NCBI RefSeq assembly: GCF_002245535.1
Contig: NZ_NKCN01000030.1
Span: forward strand, 1-44,685
Length of the DNA: 44,685 nt
Origin: Mycobacterium lehmannii
GTDB lineage: Bacteria; Actinomycetota; Actinomycetes; Mycobacteriales; Mycobacteriaceae
Reading direction: 5' to 3'
The position numbers were made by a program, and so were the translations under genes. Each line of letters starts with the position of its first letter. Position 1 is the first letter of the stretch. The notes under the pieces are model-generated. The model saw only the letters and a list, made by a program, of their open reading frames with translations, was not told the origin of the DNA and ran no database searches. This document shows positions 23,551 through 31,775 of the stretch, piece by piece.

Positions 23551-24124
23551 CCCCGACCTCTCCATGCGCGGCAACGTGCTCATCCGCTCCTCGCGTGCGC
23601 GCCGCTTCGCGCCGCTGGTCCAACCAGTTCTGCAGAATGCCCACCGCCGCCGCTTGGTCGATCACCGAGCGCTGCCCTCTGGCGCGGACACCGGCATCTC
23701 GCAGCGAGCGTTGCGCCACCACCGTAGTAAGTCGTTCATCGGCCAGTCGCACCGGTGTCGGCGCGATCCGTGCGGCCAATTCGTCAGCCAACACGACGGC
23801 GTCCCGAGCCGAGGACCCCGATCGATCGGCGAGCGTGCGCGGCAACCCCACCACGACCTCGACCACATCGAGGTCCTTGACCAACCCGGTGAGCCGGCGG
23901 ATGTGCCGGTCGGTGCGGTCGCGACGGACGGTCTCGACCGGAGTGGCCAGGATGCCGTCCGGATCGCTGGCGGCCACGCCGATCCGCACGCTGCCAACGT
24001 CGATGCCGATCCGGCGGCCGCGCCCCGGATCCGGCGGGTTCAGTGAATCCCCCGGCCGATCCGGTCGACGGTCGCCTGATTCCGCCTGCGAGTGCGACTC
24101 GTCGCCCGTCGGTGTGGAATCCAC
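23543..24124 (-). CDS. ruvX: Holliday junction resolvase-like / pre-16S rRNA nuclease YqgF
   Basis: A 193-residue RNase H-like nuclease. The core runs from RGRRIGIDVGSVRIGVAASD (first acidic residue, about 45-64) through VVGLPRTLADRSG to VRLADERLTT and a final catalytic Asp in VIDQAAAVGILQNWL. The first 40 or so residues are polar and disordered. The family processes 16S rRNA 5' ends in E. coli and cleaves junction DNA in M. tuberculosis. The start is GTG at 24122-24124, four bases after the alaS stop; a later internal start cannot be excluded. Confidence 0.92.
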   Translation of the reverse strand: MDSTPTGDESHSQAESGDRRPDRPGDSLNPPDPGRGRRIGIDVGSVRIGVAASDPDGILATPVETVRRDRTDRHIRRLTGLVKDLDVVEVVVGLPRTLADRSGSSARDAVVLADELAARIAPTPVRLADERLTTVVAQRSLRDAGVRARGQRSVIDQAAAVGILQNWLDQRREAARTRGADEHVAAHGEVGDD

Positions 24125-24128
24125 GCCG

Positions 24129-26825
24129 CTAGCCTCGGTCGATCTCTGCGCGGAGCGCGGCCAGCGCCGCGTCGATTCCTGCCGCCCCCTTGCCGGAACC
24201 CTGTGCCAGATCGGGCTTTCCGCCGCCGCGACCGTTGACGGCCGCACCCAGCGTCTTCACCAGATCGTTGGCACGGAACCCGAGGTCTTGCGCGGCTGGG
24301 TTGACCGCAACCACGAACGGCACGCTGTCGTTCTCACCCTCGGCGATCAGCGCGACAACGGCGGGATCGCTGCCGAGCTTGCCGCGGACGTCGCCGACGA
24401 GCGTGCGCAGATCACCGGCCGACATCCCACTGGCCATGCGCTGCGCCACCAGACGGACCTTACCGACAAGTTCCGCGCCCGCGGCGGCATTCGCTGCCGC
24501 GGCGCGGGCATTGGCCAGGCGCAACCGGTCCAGCTCTTTCTCGGCCGCGCGCAGCCGCTCGACCAGGTTCGCCACCCGCGCAGGCACCTCGTCGGAGGGC
24601 ACCTTCAACGTCGAGGCGAGCCCGGCCATCAAGGCCCGTTCCTTGGCCAGGTGGCGAAACGACTCGAGGCCGACGTAGGCCTCCACCCGGCGCACGCCGG
24701 AGCCGACCGACGACTCACCGAGGAGGGTGACCGGACCGATCTGCGCGGAGTTGTGCACGTGGGTGCCGCCGCACAGCTCCAGCGAGAACGGTCCGCCGAT
24801 CTCGACCACGCGGACCTGTTCGGGGTACTGCTCGCCGAACAGCGCTATGGCGCCCATCGCTTTGGCCTTGTCCAACTCTGTGGTGAACGTGTGCACCTCG
24901 TGGTCGGCTTCGACCGCCTCGTTGGTCACCTCTTCTATCTGGCTGCGTTGCCCCGCGGTCAACGGACCCTGCCAGTTGAAGTCGAAGCGCAGATATCCGG
25001 GCCGGTTCAGTGAGCCCGCCTGCACGGCGTTGGGCCCCAGCACCTGCCGCAGCGCGGCGTGCACCATGTGGGTCCCGGAGTGGCCCTGCGTGGCGCCGTG
25101 GCGCCACTTCGGGTCGACCGCGGCGACGACCGTGTCGCCCTCGACGAACTCGCCGGACTCCACGTGGACACGGTGTGACCACAATGTCTTCGCGATCTTC
25201 TGCACGTCGGTGACTGCCGCCTTGGCCGCGGTGGAGGAGCCCGATCCGCTGATCGTGCCCTCGTCGGCGATCTGGCCGCCGGACTCGGCGTAGAAGGGGG
25301 TGCGGTCGAGGATCAGCTCGACGCGGTCCGGCGGCGGGCCTCCACCGTTGTGCGAGACGACAGGCACCCGTTCACCGTCGACGAAAATTCCGAGAATCCT
25401 TGCCTCGGAAGTCAACTCGTCGAAGCCGGTGAACTCGGTCGGACCGGCGTCGACGAGGTCGCGGTACGCCGACAGATCCGAGTGCGCCTGTTTGCGCGCC
25501 GCGGCGTCGGCCTTGGCCCGTTGCCGCTGCTCGGCCATCAGGCCGCGGAAACCTTCCTCATCGACGGACAGGCCGTGTTCGGCCGCCATCTCCAGCGTGA
25601 GCTCGATCGGGAAGCCGTAGGTGTCGTGCAGCGTGAACGCATCGGCGCCGGACAACACCGTGGCTCCCTTGGCCTTCGTGGCGCCGGCCGCCTCGTCGAA
25701 CAGCCGGGAGCCGGAGGCCAGTGTCCGGTTGAACGCGGTCTCCTCGGCCACGGCGATGCGTTGGATGCGGTCGAAGTCGGCGACCAGTTCCGGATACGAC
25801 GGGCCCATCGCGTCGCGCACGGTGGTCATCAGGTCGGCCATGATCGGTTGTTCGAGGCCGAGCAGTTTCGCGGAGCGGATGATCCGGCGCAGCAGGCGGC
25901 GCAACACGTATCCGCGGCCCTCGTTGCCGGGGCTCACGCCGTCTCCGATGATGATCGCCGCCGTGCGGCTGTGGTCGGCGATGATGCGGTACCGCACGTC
26001 ATCGGTGTGGCTGCCCTGCCCGTAGCCGCGCGGCGCGTGCGCGGCCACCAGGTCGATGGCCGGACGCAGCAGGTCGGTCTCGTAAACGTTGTCCACGCCC
26101 TGCAGGAGGCAGGCCACCCGCTCGACGCCCATGCCGGTGTCGATGTTCCTGCGCGGCAGCGGACCGAGGATCTCGAAGTCCTCCTTGGAGGTGCCCTCGC
26201 CGCGCTCGTTCTGCATGAAGACGAGGTTCCAGATCTCGATGTAGCGGTCTTCGTTGGCGATCGGGCCGCCCTCGACGCCGTACGCGGGGCCCCGGTCGTA
26301 GTAGATCTCCGACGACGGCCCGCACGGCCCCGGGATGCCCATCGACCAGTAGTTGTCGGCCATGCCGCGGCGCTGGATGCGCTCGGCCGGTAGCCCTGCC
26401 ACCTCCTGCCACAGGGCCATCGCCTCGTCGTCGTCGAGGTAGACCGTGGCCCACAAGCGCTGCGGGTCGAGCCCGTAACCGCCTTGTTCGACCGGGTTGG
26501 TGAGCAGCGTCCACGCGAACTCGATGGCGCCCTTCTTGAAGTAGTCGCCGAACGAGAAGTTGCCCGCCATCTGGAAGAAGGTGTTGTGGCGGGTGGTGAT
26601 GCCCACCTCGTCGATGTCGGGTGTGCGGATGCACTTCTGGATACTGGTGGCCCGTTTCCACGGCGGGGCCTGCTGGCCCAGGAAGTAGGGCACGAACTGG
26701 ACCATGCCGGCGTTCACGAAGAGCAGATTCGGGTCGTCAAGGATCACCGAAGCGCTCGGCACCTCGGTGTGGCCCGCCTTCACGAAGTGATCGAGGAAAC
26801 GCTTCCTGATCTCGTGTGTCTGCAC
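24129..26825 (-). CDS. alaS: Alanyl-tRNA synthetase
   Basis: An 898-residue class II synthetase. The aminoacylation domain contains HNTFFQMAGNFSFGDYFKK and GRGYVLRRLLRRIIR. The editing domain has HSGTHMVHAALR and CGGTHVHNSAQIG, whose His and Cys residues bind zinc. A coiled C-Ala dimerisation domain (NLVERLRAAEKELDRLRLAN) ends the protein. The start is GTG at 26823-26825 (MQTHEIRKRFLDHF), the family N-terminus, with AAGGAT upstream; the frame is open for 25 more codons. First gene of alaS-ruvX-mltG-aroE. Confidence 0.97.
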   Translation of the reverse strand: MQTHEIRKRFLDHFVKAGHTEVPSASVILDDPNLLFVNAGMVQFVPYFLGQQAPPWKRATSIQKCIRTPDIDEVGITTRHNTFFQMAGNFSFGDYFKKGAIEFAWTLLTNPVEQGGYGLDPQRLWATVYLDDDEAMALWQEVAGLPAERIQRRGMADNYWSMGIPGPCGPSSEIYYDRGPAYGVEGGPIANEDRYIEIWNLVFMQNERGEGTSKEDFEILGPLPRRNIDTGMGVERVACLLQGVDNVYETDLLRPAIDLVAAHAPRGYGQGSHTDDVRYRIIADHSRTAAIIIGDGVSPGNEGRGYVLRRLLRRIIRSAKLLGLEQPIMADLMTTVRDAMGPSYPELVADFDRIQRIAVAEETAFNRTLASGSRLFDEAAGATKAKGATVLSGADAFTLHDTYGFPIELTLEMAAEHGLSVDEEGFRGLMAEQRQRAKADAAARKQAHSDLSAYRDLVDAGPTEFTGFDELTSEARILGIFVDGERVPVVSHNGGGPPPDRVELILDRTPFYAESGGQIADEGTISGSGSSTAAKAAVTDVQKIAKTLWSHRVHVESGEFVEGDTVVAAVDPKWRHGATQGHSGTHMVHAALRQVLGPNAVQAGSLNRPGYLRFDFNWQGPLTAGQRSQIEEVTNEAVEADHEVHTFTTELDKAKAMGAIALFGEQYPEQVRVVEIGGPFSLELCGGTHVHNSAQIGPVTLLGESSVGSGVRRVEAYVGLESFRHLAKERALMAGLASTLKVPSDEVPARVANLVERLRAAEKELDRLRLANARAAAANAAAGAELVGKVRLVAQRMASGMSAGDLRTLVGDVRGKLGSDPAVVALIAEGENDSVPFVVAVNPAAQDLGFRANDLVKTLGAAVNGRGGGKPDLAQGSGKGAAGIDAALAALRAEIDRG

Positions 26826-26972
26826 GTCTGCTACATCCTTGAAGTTTCGCTGATACCTGCGACTATTCGACCGCACTACAGTACCGGTCCCGGTTGTCAC
26901 GCCGAAAAGACAACGAAGGGGCCGCGTCGGCAGTGCCCAGGCCAGACTCGGTCGGCTGTCACCGACGTCACG

Positions 26973-27410
26973 TCAAGCGTCGATGAAACTCAGCCGGACC
27001 TTGCGCTGCGGATTGTCGCGGTTGAGGTCGACGAGCACGATGCTCTGCCAGGTGCCGAGCAACGGCTCACCGTTCTGCACCGGGATGGTCACCGACGGCG
27101 ACACCAGGGCGGGCAGCACATGGTCGGCGCCATGGCCTGGTGAGCCGTGGGAGTGCCGGTAGCGATCGTCGCGCGGGAGCAGGTTTTCGAGGGTGTCGAC
27201 GAGATCGTCGTCAGAACCCGCGCCCGTCTCGATGATCGCCACACCCGCCGTGGCGTGCGGGACGAAGACGCTGCACAACCCGTCGCCGCGGCGGCCGCAG
27301 AACGAGCGCACGTCGTCGGTCAGGTCGATGATGCGGCGCTGACCGGTCTCGATGTTGAGCACGTCGGTATCCACATCATCGAGGGTACGAGTCGCGTTTC
27401 GATCGTCCAT
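26973..27410 (-). CDS. YjbQ / UPF0047 family protein
   Basis: A 145-residue protein with the UPF0047 signature: CSVFVPHATAGVAIIETGAG, DDRYRHSHGSPGHGADH and LGTWQSIVLVDLN. Members form trimers with a His-rich metal site; thiamine-phosphate synthase side activity has been reported for some, so many databases use that name. M. tuberculosis Rv2556c is the orthologue. ATG at 27408-27410 has AGGAGGT 7 bases upstream, and that SD lies in a hairpin; a GTG at 27374 is a shorter alternative. It precedes alaS by 147 bases. Confidence 0.9.
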   Translation of the reverse strand: MDDRNATRTLDDVDTDVLNIETGQRRIIDLTDDVRSFCGRRGDGLCSVFVPHATAGVAIIETGAGSDDDLVDTLENLLPRDDRYRHSHGSPGHGADHVLPALVSPSVTIPVQNGEPLLGTWQSIVLVDLNRDNPQRKVRLSFIDA

Positions 27411-27418
27411 TGAATCGA

Positions 27419-27433
27419 CCTCCTACCAGGAGG
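27419..27433 (-). promoter_or_regulatory. Hairpin over the SD of the yjbQ-type gene
   Basis: CCTCCT and AGGAGG are separated by three bases. On the minus transcript the 3' arm is the SD itself, so folding would hide it. The 6-bp stem has a 3-base loop. The plus-strand AGGAGG is 60 bases from the divergent start at 27494 and is not its SD. Confidence 0.4.
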
Positions 27434-27493
27434 AAGCTGAGAGGTGGTCCGGCGGCGCCGCTGGGGCGCTGCCCCGAGCAAAGGAGGTCGGCC

Positions 27494-28114
27494 GTGTACG
27501 CACGCTCTACCACCGTCCATGCACGGGCTTCGGCGATCGATGAGGGCATTGCGTTCATCAGGTCCGAGGTCATGCCCGCGCTGGAAGCGGTCGACGGGTT
27601 CGTCGGCTTGTCGTTGCTGGTGGATCGAGAATCCGGCCACTGCATCGCGACCAGCGCATGGGACTCCGAGGACGCGCTGCGGGCGAGCGCCGAGCGGGCG
27701 GCACCGCTGCGCGATCGCGCCGCCGAGGCCCTCGGCGGCGAGGCGACCGTCGATCAGTGGCAGATCGGCGTCATGCACCGCGATCACCGCTCGGCGGAGG
27801 GCGCCTGCGTCCGGGCCACCTGGCTGAGGGTGCCTCGCGAACACATCACACGCTCGATCGCGTTCTTCAAGACCGATGTGCTTCCGGTCCTCGAGGCACT
27901 GGACGGCTTCTGCAGCGCCAGCTACCTGATCAATCCGGATTCGGGCCGCGCCGTGTCGTCGGCGACGTTCGACAGCCGTGACGCGATGGCGGAGAACCGC
28001 GAGCAGGCCAGGGAGCTGCGCAATGCCCGAACGCGCGAATTGGGAGCCGACATCGTCGACGTGGGCGAATTCGATCTGGCCCTCGCCCACCTCCGCATCC
28101 CGGAAATGGTCTGA
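27494..28114 (+). CDS. Two-domain antibiotic-biosynthesis-monooxygenase-like protein (Rv2557/Rv2558 type)
   Basis: A 206-residue protein made of two similar halves: FIRSEVMPALEAVDGFVGLS at about 18-37 and FFKTDVLPVLEALDGFCSAS at about 121-140, each followed by DxxSGxxxxxxxxDSxDAM/L. The halves resemble dimeric alpha+beta (ABM/stress-responsive) barrels. The start is GTG at 27494-27496 with AAGGAGG 6 bases upstream. M. tuberculosis has two adjacent paralogues, Rv2557 and Rv2558, reported as induced by starvation and in granulomas; only one is present here. Biochemical role unknown. Confidence 0.85.
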   Translation: MYARSTTVHARASAIDEGIAFIRSEVMPALEAVDGFVGLSLLVDRESGHCIATSAWDSEDALRASAERAAPLRDRAAEALGGEATVDQWQIGVMHRDHRSAEGACVRATWLRVPREHITRSIAFFKTDVLPVLEALDGFCSASYLINPDSGRAVSSATFDSRDAMAENREQARELRNARTRELGADIVDVGEFDLALAHLRIPEMV

Positions 28115-28136
28115 TCCCGGTCGGCCACACCGATCC

Positions 28137-28161
28137 GTTTATTGACGTCGGTGTCGGGGTA
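28137..28161 (+). promoter_or_regulatory. SigF-type promoter of the GlsB/YeaQ-type gene
   Basis: GTTT (28137-28140), a 16-base spacer and GGGTA (28157-28161, followed by T) match the mycobacterial SigF consensus GGTTT-N16-GGGTAT closely. The gene starts 32 bases later and has a GGAGG SD. General stress control of a stress-type membrane protein is therefore likely. Confidence 0.65.
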
Positions 28162-28193
28162 TGTCAGCTGCACCCCGAGACCCTGGAGGAACC

Positions 28194-28502
28194 ATGACCG
28201 TCACCGGAGTTATCACCGCGATTCTCATCGGCGCAGTGGTCGGCGTGCTCGCCCGCCTGATCCTGCCCGGCAGGCAGCCCATCGGCATCATCGTGACCGT
28301 TCTCGTGGGCATCGTCTCGGCGCTGATCGGCACGTGGCTCGCCAATGCGCTCGGGCTGCCGACCGCCACCGCAGGCGTCGACTGGATCGAATTGCTCTGC
28401 CAGGTCGTCGTCGCCGTGATCGGCGTGGCGCTGGTGTCCGCGCTCATGGGTCGTCGGCGCACCGGCGTGACGGGCGGCCGTCGCGGCGGCGTCCTGCGCT
28501 AG
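28194..28502 (+). CDS. GlsB/YeaQ/YmgE-family stress membrane protein
   Basis: A 102-residue protein with three hydrophobic segments (about 5-22, 30-52, 62-83). It has the small-residue-rich pattern of the transglycosylase-associated / YeaQ family: AILIGAVVGVLARLILPGRQ, then GIIVTVLVGIVSALIGTWLA. A basic tail RRRTGVTGGRRGG ends it. ATG at 28194 has GGAGG 4-5 bases upstream. A SigF-like promoter precedes it and a strong hairpin terminator follows, so it is a single-gene unit. The molecular function of the family is unknown; E. coli members respond to stress. Confidence 0.88.
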   Translation: MTVTGVITAILIGAVVGVLARLILPGRQPIGIIVTVLVGIVSALIGTWLANALGLPTATAGVDWIELLCQVVVAVIGVALVSALMGRRRTGVTGGRRGGVLR

Positions 28503-28516
28503 CGAAAACCACCCAG

Positions 28517-28553
28517 GCGATCCCGGCTGCGCCCCCCCGGCAGCCGGGATCGC
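28517..28553. terminator. Bidirectional hairpin terminator
   Basis: Bases 28517-28530 and 28540-28553 form a perfect 14-bp GC-rich stem with a 9-base loop, placed between two convergent genes (stops at 28502 and 28559). A short T-rich run follows on plus (TTCTGTC), and the minus strand continues into GGTTTTCG. It can serve both directions. Confidence 0.88.
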
Positions 28554-28558
28554 TTCTG

Positions 28559-29032
28559 TCACAGCGTCTTCAGTAGTTCGTCGAGTTTCTCGTAGCCCTC
28601 GGTCATCCCGCCCTCCATACCGGAGGACAGCAGCGCGTCGCGGGCCTCGACGGTTGGGCAGATCGACCGCCCACGCAACCGGCTGCGGCCGTCGCCCAGA
28701 TCCTCGAACCACAGGTACTCGATGTTGACCTGATCCGGTGCTCCGTCGAACTCGAACGTCTGCAGGATGAACTCGTTTTCCCGGACGGTGTGAAACGTGC
28801 CGTTGAAGCTGTATGCGCCGCCCTGGTCCCTGTGCACGTAGCGATATCCGCCGTGGCTCTTGAAACTCCACTCCTCGATCGTCATCTCCAGTTCGCGGGG
28901 GCCGAGCCACTGCTTGATCAGATCGGGCTCGGCGTGTGCGCGGAAAAGGGCGTCCACGGGAGCGTCGAACTCCCTGGTGAACTCCATGGCCAAAGTGTCC
29001 ACGGGGGCCGTGAGATCCAGTGCGTTGCTCAT
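28559..29032 (-). CDS. SRPBCC (AHSA1-like) domain protein
   Basis: A 157-residue START-like fold protein: MEFTREFDAPVDALFRAHAE at the N-terminus, IKQWLGPRELEMTIEEW, and a C-terminal helix (GGMTEGYEKLDELLKTL). The single-domain AHSA1 group is almost always encoded with an ArsR regulator, as here. It probably binds a hydrophobic ligand. ATG at 29030-29032 overlaps the ArsR stop as ATGA. Confidence 0.9.
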   Translation of the reverse strand: MSNALDLTAPVDTLAMEFTREFDAPVDALFRAHAEPDLIKQWLGPRELEMTIEEWSFKSHGGYRYVHRDQGGAYSFNGTFHTVRENEFILQTFEFDGAPDQVNIEYLWFEDLGDGRSRLRGRSICPTVEARDALLSSGMEGGMTEGYEKLDELLKTL

Positions 29033-29391
29033 CTGTCGGTTCCTTTCTCGTCAGTGTCGGTCATCTCTGCCAGCAGGGTGTCCAGCCGGCGATAACTGCG
29101 TTCGGTGTCGAGCCGGTAGCGGTCGATCCATGCGGTTAGCCGCTCGAGCGCAGCGGCGTCCAGGTGCACCGGCCTGCGCTGAGCTTCGCGGGTCCTGGTG
29201 ACCAGCCCCGCTTGCTCGAGCACCTGAATGTGTTTGGACACCGCCTGTTTGGTGATGTCGAAGGGTTCCGCGAGCTCGTTGACCGTGGCCGGCCCCCGAG
29301 ATAGCCGCACCACGATGGCGCGCCGGACGGGGTCGGCCAGCGCCATGAAGGCGCGGTCGAGTGCGGAGTCAGCATCGTCATCACGCTCCAA
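29029..29391 (-). CDS. ArsR-family transcriptional regulator
   Basis: A 120-residue winged-helix repressor. LDRAFMALADPVRRAIVVRL and the recognition part AEPFDITKQAVSKHIQVLEQ are typical of the ArsR type paired with SRPBCC genes. No metal-binding Cys motif (ELCVC) is present, so it is not a metal sensor of the ArsR/SmtB kind. The start used is TTG at 29389-29391; an upstream region with several TTGAT-like repeats follows. Autoregulation with the downstream SRPBCC gene is likely. Confidence 0.88.
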   Translation of the reverse strand: MERDDDADSALDRAFMALADPVRRAIVVRLSRGPATVNELAEPFDITKQAVSKHIQVLEQAGLVTRTREAQRRPVHLDAAALERLTAWIDRYRLDTERSYRRLDTLLAEMTDTDEKGTDR

Positions 29392-29430
29392 TTATCAACC
29401 CTATGTTTGATCAACCTACTGATTGAATAC
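29391..29430. promoter_or_regulatory. Candidate ArsR operator
   Basis: The AT-rich region upstream of the ArsR gene carries ATCAACC twice (from 29394 and from 29411), the palindrome TTGATCAA (29407-29414) and TCAA-N8-TTGA. Such half-sites are typical of ArsR-family operators, and the position over the start favours autorepression. Confidence 0.4.
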
Positions 29431-29468
29431 TAAGGTAAACCGGCCCAGAGGGTGTGTCAAGGCTGAAG

Positions 29469-30797
29469 TCAGCGCTTGCGACGGATGATCGCGCGCAGCT
29501 TGTCGAGCCGGGTGGCGATCTCGCGCTCTACGCCATGCGAGGTCGGCTTGTAGTAGTCGACGCCGATCAGTTCGTCGGGCGGATACTGTTGCGGCACAAC
29601 CCCGTCCGGGTCATCGTGGCTGTACTGGTAGCCGACCGCGTTTCCGAGCTTCTCCGCGCCGGAGTAGTGGCCGTCGCGCAGATGCGGCGGCACCATCCCG
29701 GCCTTGCCCGCCCGGATATCGGCCATCGCCGCCCCCAGCGCGGTGGTCACCGCGTTCGACTTCGGGGCCGTCGCGAGATGAACCGTGGCGTGCGCGAGCG
29801 TGAGCTGCGCTTCGGGCATGCCGATCAACTGCACGGTCTGGGCGGCGGCCACCGCGGTGTGCAGCGCCGTCGGGTCCGCCATGCCGATGTCCTCGCTGGC
29901 CAGGATCATCAACCGCCGCGCCACGAAGCGCGGGTCCTCCCCCGCGACCAGCATCCGGGACAGATAGTGCAGTGCGGCGTCGACGTCGGATCCGCGCACG
30001 GATTTGATGAACGCGCTGATGACGTCGTAGTGCTGGTCCCCGTCGCGGTCGTAGCGGACGGCGGCCTTGTCCAGCGACTGCTCGATGGTCTCGACCGCCA
30101 CGGCCTCGCCCGCTTCGGCCGCTACCTCCAGCGCGGTCAGCGCCCGGCGGGCGTCGCCGGCAGACAACGAAACCAGAAGCTCGACGGCGTCGTCGGCGAC
30201 CTCGACCTTGCCCCCGAGACCGCGAGGGTCGTCGATGGCACGACGGACCAGCGTGCGCACCGCGTCGGCGTCGAGGGGTTGCAGCTGCAGGATCAGCGAG
30301 CGTGAGAGCAGCGGGGCCACCACCGAGAACGACGGGTTCTCGGTGGTCGCAGCGACCAAGGCGACGACGCGGTTCTCGACCGCGGACAGCAGCGCGTCCT
30401 GCTGCGTCTTGGAGAAGCGGTGCACCTCGTCGATGAACAGCACGGTCTGCTCGCCGTAGGCCGCGGCGCGCCGGGCCACGTCGATCACGGCGCGCACCTC
30501 TTTGACGCCCGCCGACAGCGCCGAAAGCGCCTCGAATCGCCGGCCGGTGGCTTGTGAGATCAGCGACGCCAGCGTGGTCTTACCGGTACCGGGCGGGCCG
30601 TAGAGGATGACCGAGGCCGCACCCGACCCCTCCACCATTCGGCGCAGCGGGGAGCCGGGTTGCAGCAGGTGGTCCTGGCCGACCACCTCGTCGAGGGTGG
30701 CCGGACGCATCCGCACCGCCAAGGGCGCCGATGCACCGACGGGCCCGGCCGCGGGCGTGGCGGCCTCACCGGGAACGTCGAACAGACCGTCGGACAC
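29469..30797 (-). CDS. rarA: Replication-associated recombination protein A (AAA ATPase)
   Basis: A 442-residue clamp-loader-like ATPase of the RarA/MgsA/WRNIP1 group, acting at stalled replication forks with SSB. Walker A is GPPGTGKTTLASLIS (about 65-79) and Walker B TVLFIDEVHRFSKTQQDALL. Sensor 1 lies in ATTENPSFSVVAPLLSR, and the C-terminal domain has YLSRMLVAGEDPRFVARRL. The start is GTG at 30795-30797. It is Rv2559c in M. tuberculosis. It follows the DUF3097 gene by 20 bases on the same strand. Confidence 0.95.
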   Translation of the reverse strand: MSDGLFDVPGEAATPAAGPVGASAPLAVRMRPATLDEVVGQDHLLQPGSPLRRMVEGSGAASVILYGPPGTGKTTLASLISQATGRRFEALSALSAGVKEVRAVIDVARRAAAYGEQTVLFIDEVHRFSKTQQDALLSAVENRVVALVAATTENPSFSVVAPLLSRSLILQLQPLDADAVRTLVRRAIDDPRGLGGKVEVADDAVELLVSLSAGDARRALTALEVAAEAGEAVAVETIEQSLDKAAVRYDRDGDQHYDVISAFIKSVRGSDVDAALHYLSRMLVAGEDPRFVARRLMILASEDIGMADPTALHTAVAAAQTVQLIGMPEAQLTLAHATVHLATAPKSNAVTTALGAAMADIRAGKAGMVPPHLRDGHYSGAEKLGNAVGYQYSHDDPDGVVPQQYPPDELIGVDYYKPTSHGVEREIATRLDKLRAIIRRKR

Positions 30798-30817
30798 GCC
30801 TTCTGCTTACCACGCCG

Positions 30818-31654
30818 TCACGACGCGGGTTGCGTCACGAAGTCGATCAATTCCTCGACCCGCCCGATCAGCGCGGGCTCCAGGTCGTTCCAGTCCCGCA
30901 CCCGCCCGCGGATGCGTTGCCAGGCCCTCGCCGTGTCGGCCTGCCCGTCGGCCGGCCAGCCCAACGCGCGGCACACCCCCGCCTTCCAGTCGACGCCCTT
31001 CGGCACGACGGGCCATTTCTCGACGCCGAGCCGTTCGGGTTTGACGGCTTGCCAGATGTCGATGAAGGGGTGCCCGACAACGAGCGTGTGCACGCCGGCG
31101 GGTCCGCGCCGCACCGCCTCCGCGATACGAGCCTCCTTCGAGCCCGCGACCAGGTGGTCGACGAGGACGCCGAGCCGGCGGCCGGGGCCGGGCCGGAAGT
31201 CTTCGACGATTGCCACGAGATCGTCGATGCCACCGAGGTGTTCGACGACGACACCTTCGATCCGGAGATCGTCACCCCAGACCTGTTCGACGAGTTCGGC
31301 GTCGTGGCGGCCCTCGACGTAGATGCGGCTGGCCAACGCGACTTTCGCCCGCGCACCATGCACCGCAACGGATCCCGACGCGGTCCGGGTGGTCTTGGGT
31401 GCGACCCGGCGGGGCGCGGTCAGGATTACGGGCTTGCCGTCGATCAGGTAGCCCGGCCCGACGGGAAACGGTTTACGTCGTCCGTCGCGGTCTTCCAGTT
31501 CCATGCGGCCGTACTCGACTCGCACGATGGCGCCGACGTATCCCGTCTGCGCGTCCTCGACGACGAGCCCGATCTCGGCCGGTTGTTCGGTGGAGCGGAC
31601 TCTGCGCGGGTGAGGGTTGTTGGCCAGGATGTCGGAGCCATAGCGATCAGCCAC
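30818..31654 (-). CDS. DUF3097 family protein
   Basis: A 278-residue actinobacterial protein. It begins MADRYGSDILANNPHPRRVR. A C-terminal Toprim-like part contains IYVEGRHDAELVEQVWGDDL, DFRPGPGRRLGVLVDHLV and HTLVVGHPFIDIWQAVKPE, with Glu and Asp-x-Asp-like acidic residues. A nucleic-acid role is plausible from the Toprim-like pattern and from co-transcription with rarA, but no activity is known to me. The start is GTG at 31652-31654, placed 6 bases after a TACGAT box; no SD is seen. Confidence 0.85.
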   Translation of the reverse strand: MADRYGSDILANNPHPRRVRSTEQPAEIGLVVEDAQTGYVGAIVRVEYGRMELEDRDGRRKPFPVGPGYLIDGKPVILTAPRRVAPKTTRTASGSVAVHGARAKVALASRIYVEGRHDAELVEQVWGDDLRIEGVVVEHLGGIDDLVAIVEDFRPGPGRRLGVLVDHLVAGSKEARIAEAVRRGPAGVHTLVVGHPFIDIWQAVKPERLGVEKWPVVPKGVDWKAGVCRALGWPADGQADTARAWQRIRGRVRDWNDLEPALIGRVEELIDFVTQPAS

Positions 31655-31660
31655 CGGGCG

Positions 31661-31666
31661 ATCGTA
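31661..31666 (-). promoter_or_regulatory. Candidate -10 box for a leaderless DUF3097-rarA mRNA
   Basis: On minus, TACGAT fits TANNNT and ends 6 bases before the GTG at 31654. No SD lies between them. No convincing -35 box was found. Confidence 0.4.
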
Positions 31667-31775
31667 GGGTCCCGTCTTGCCGCCGTCCGATGCAATGTGG
31701 TTCCGACACGCCGAGATGTCTGCCACTCCGACGTCTGCCCCCAATGAGCAAGGCGCGTCGGCGACAATGCGGGGC

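Noticed and set aside
26893..26914. 6-bp inverted repeat GTTGTC/GACAAC upstream of alaS as T-box or attenuator
   Set aside because: There is no T-box sequence (TGGNACC), no specifier stem and no terminator; the dyad is short and may be chance.
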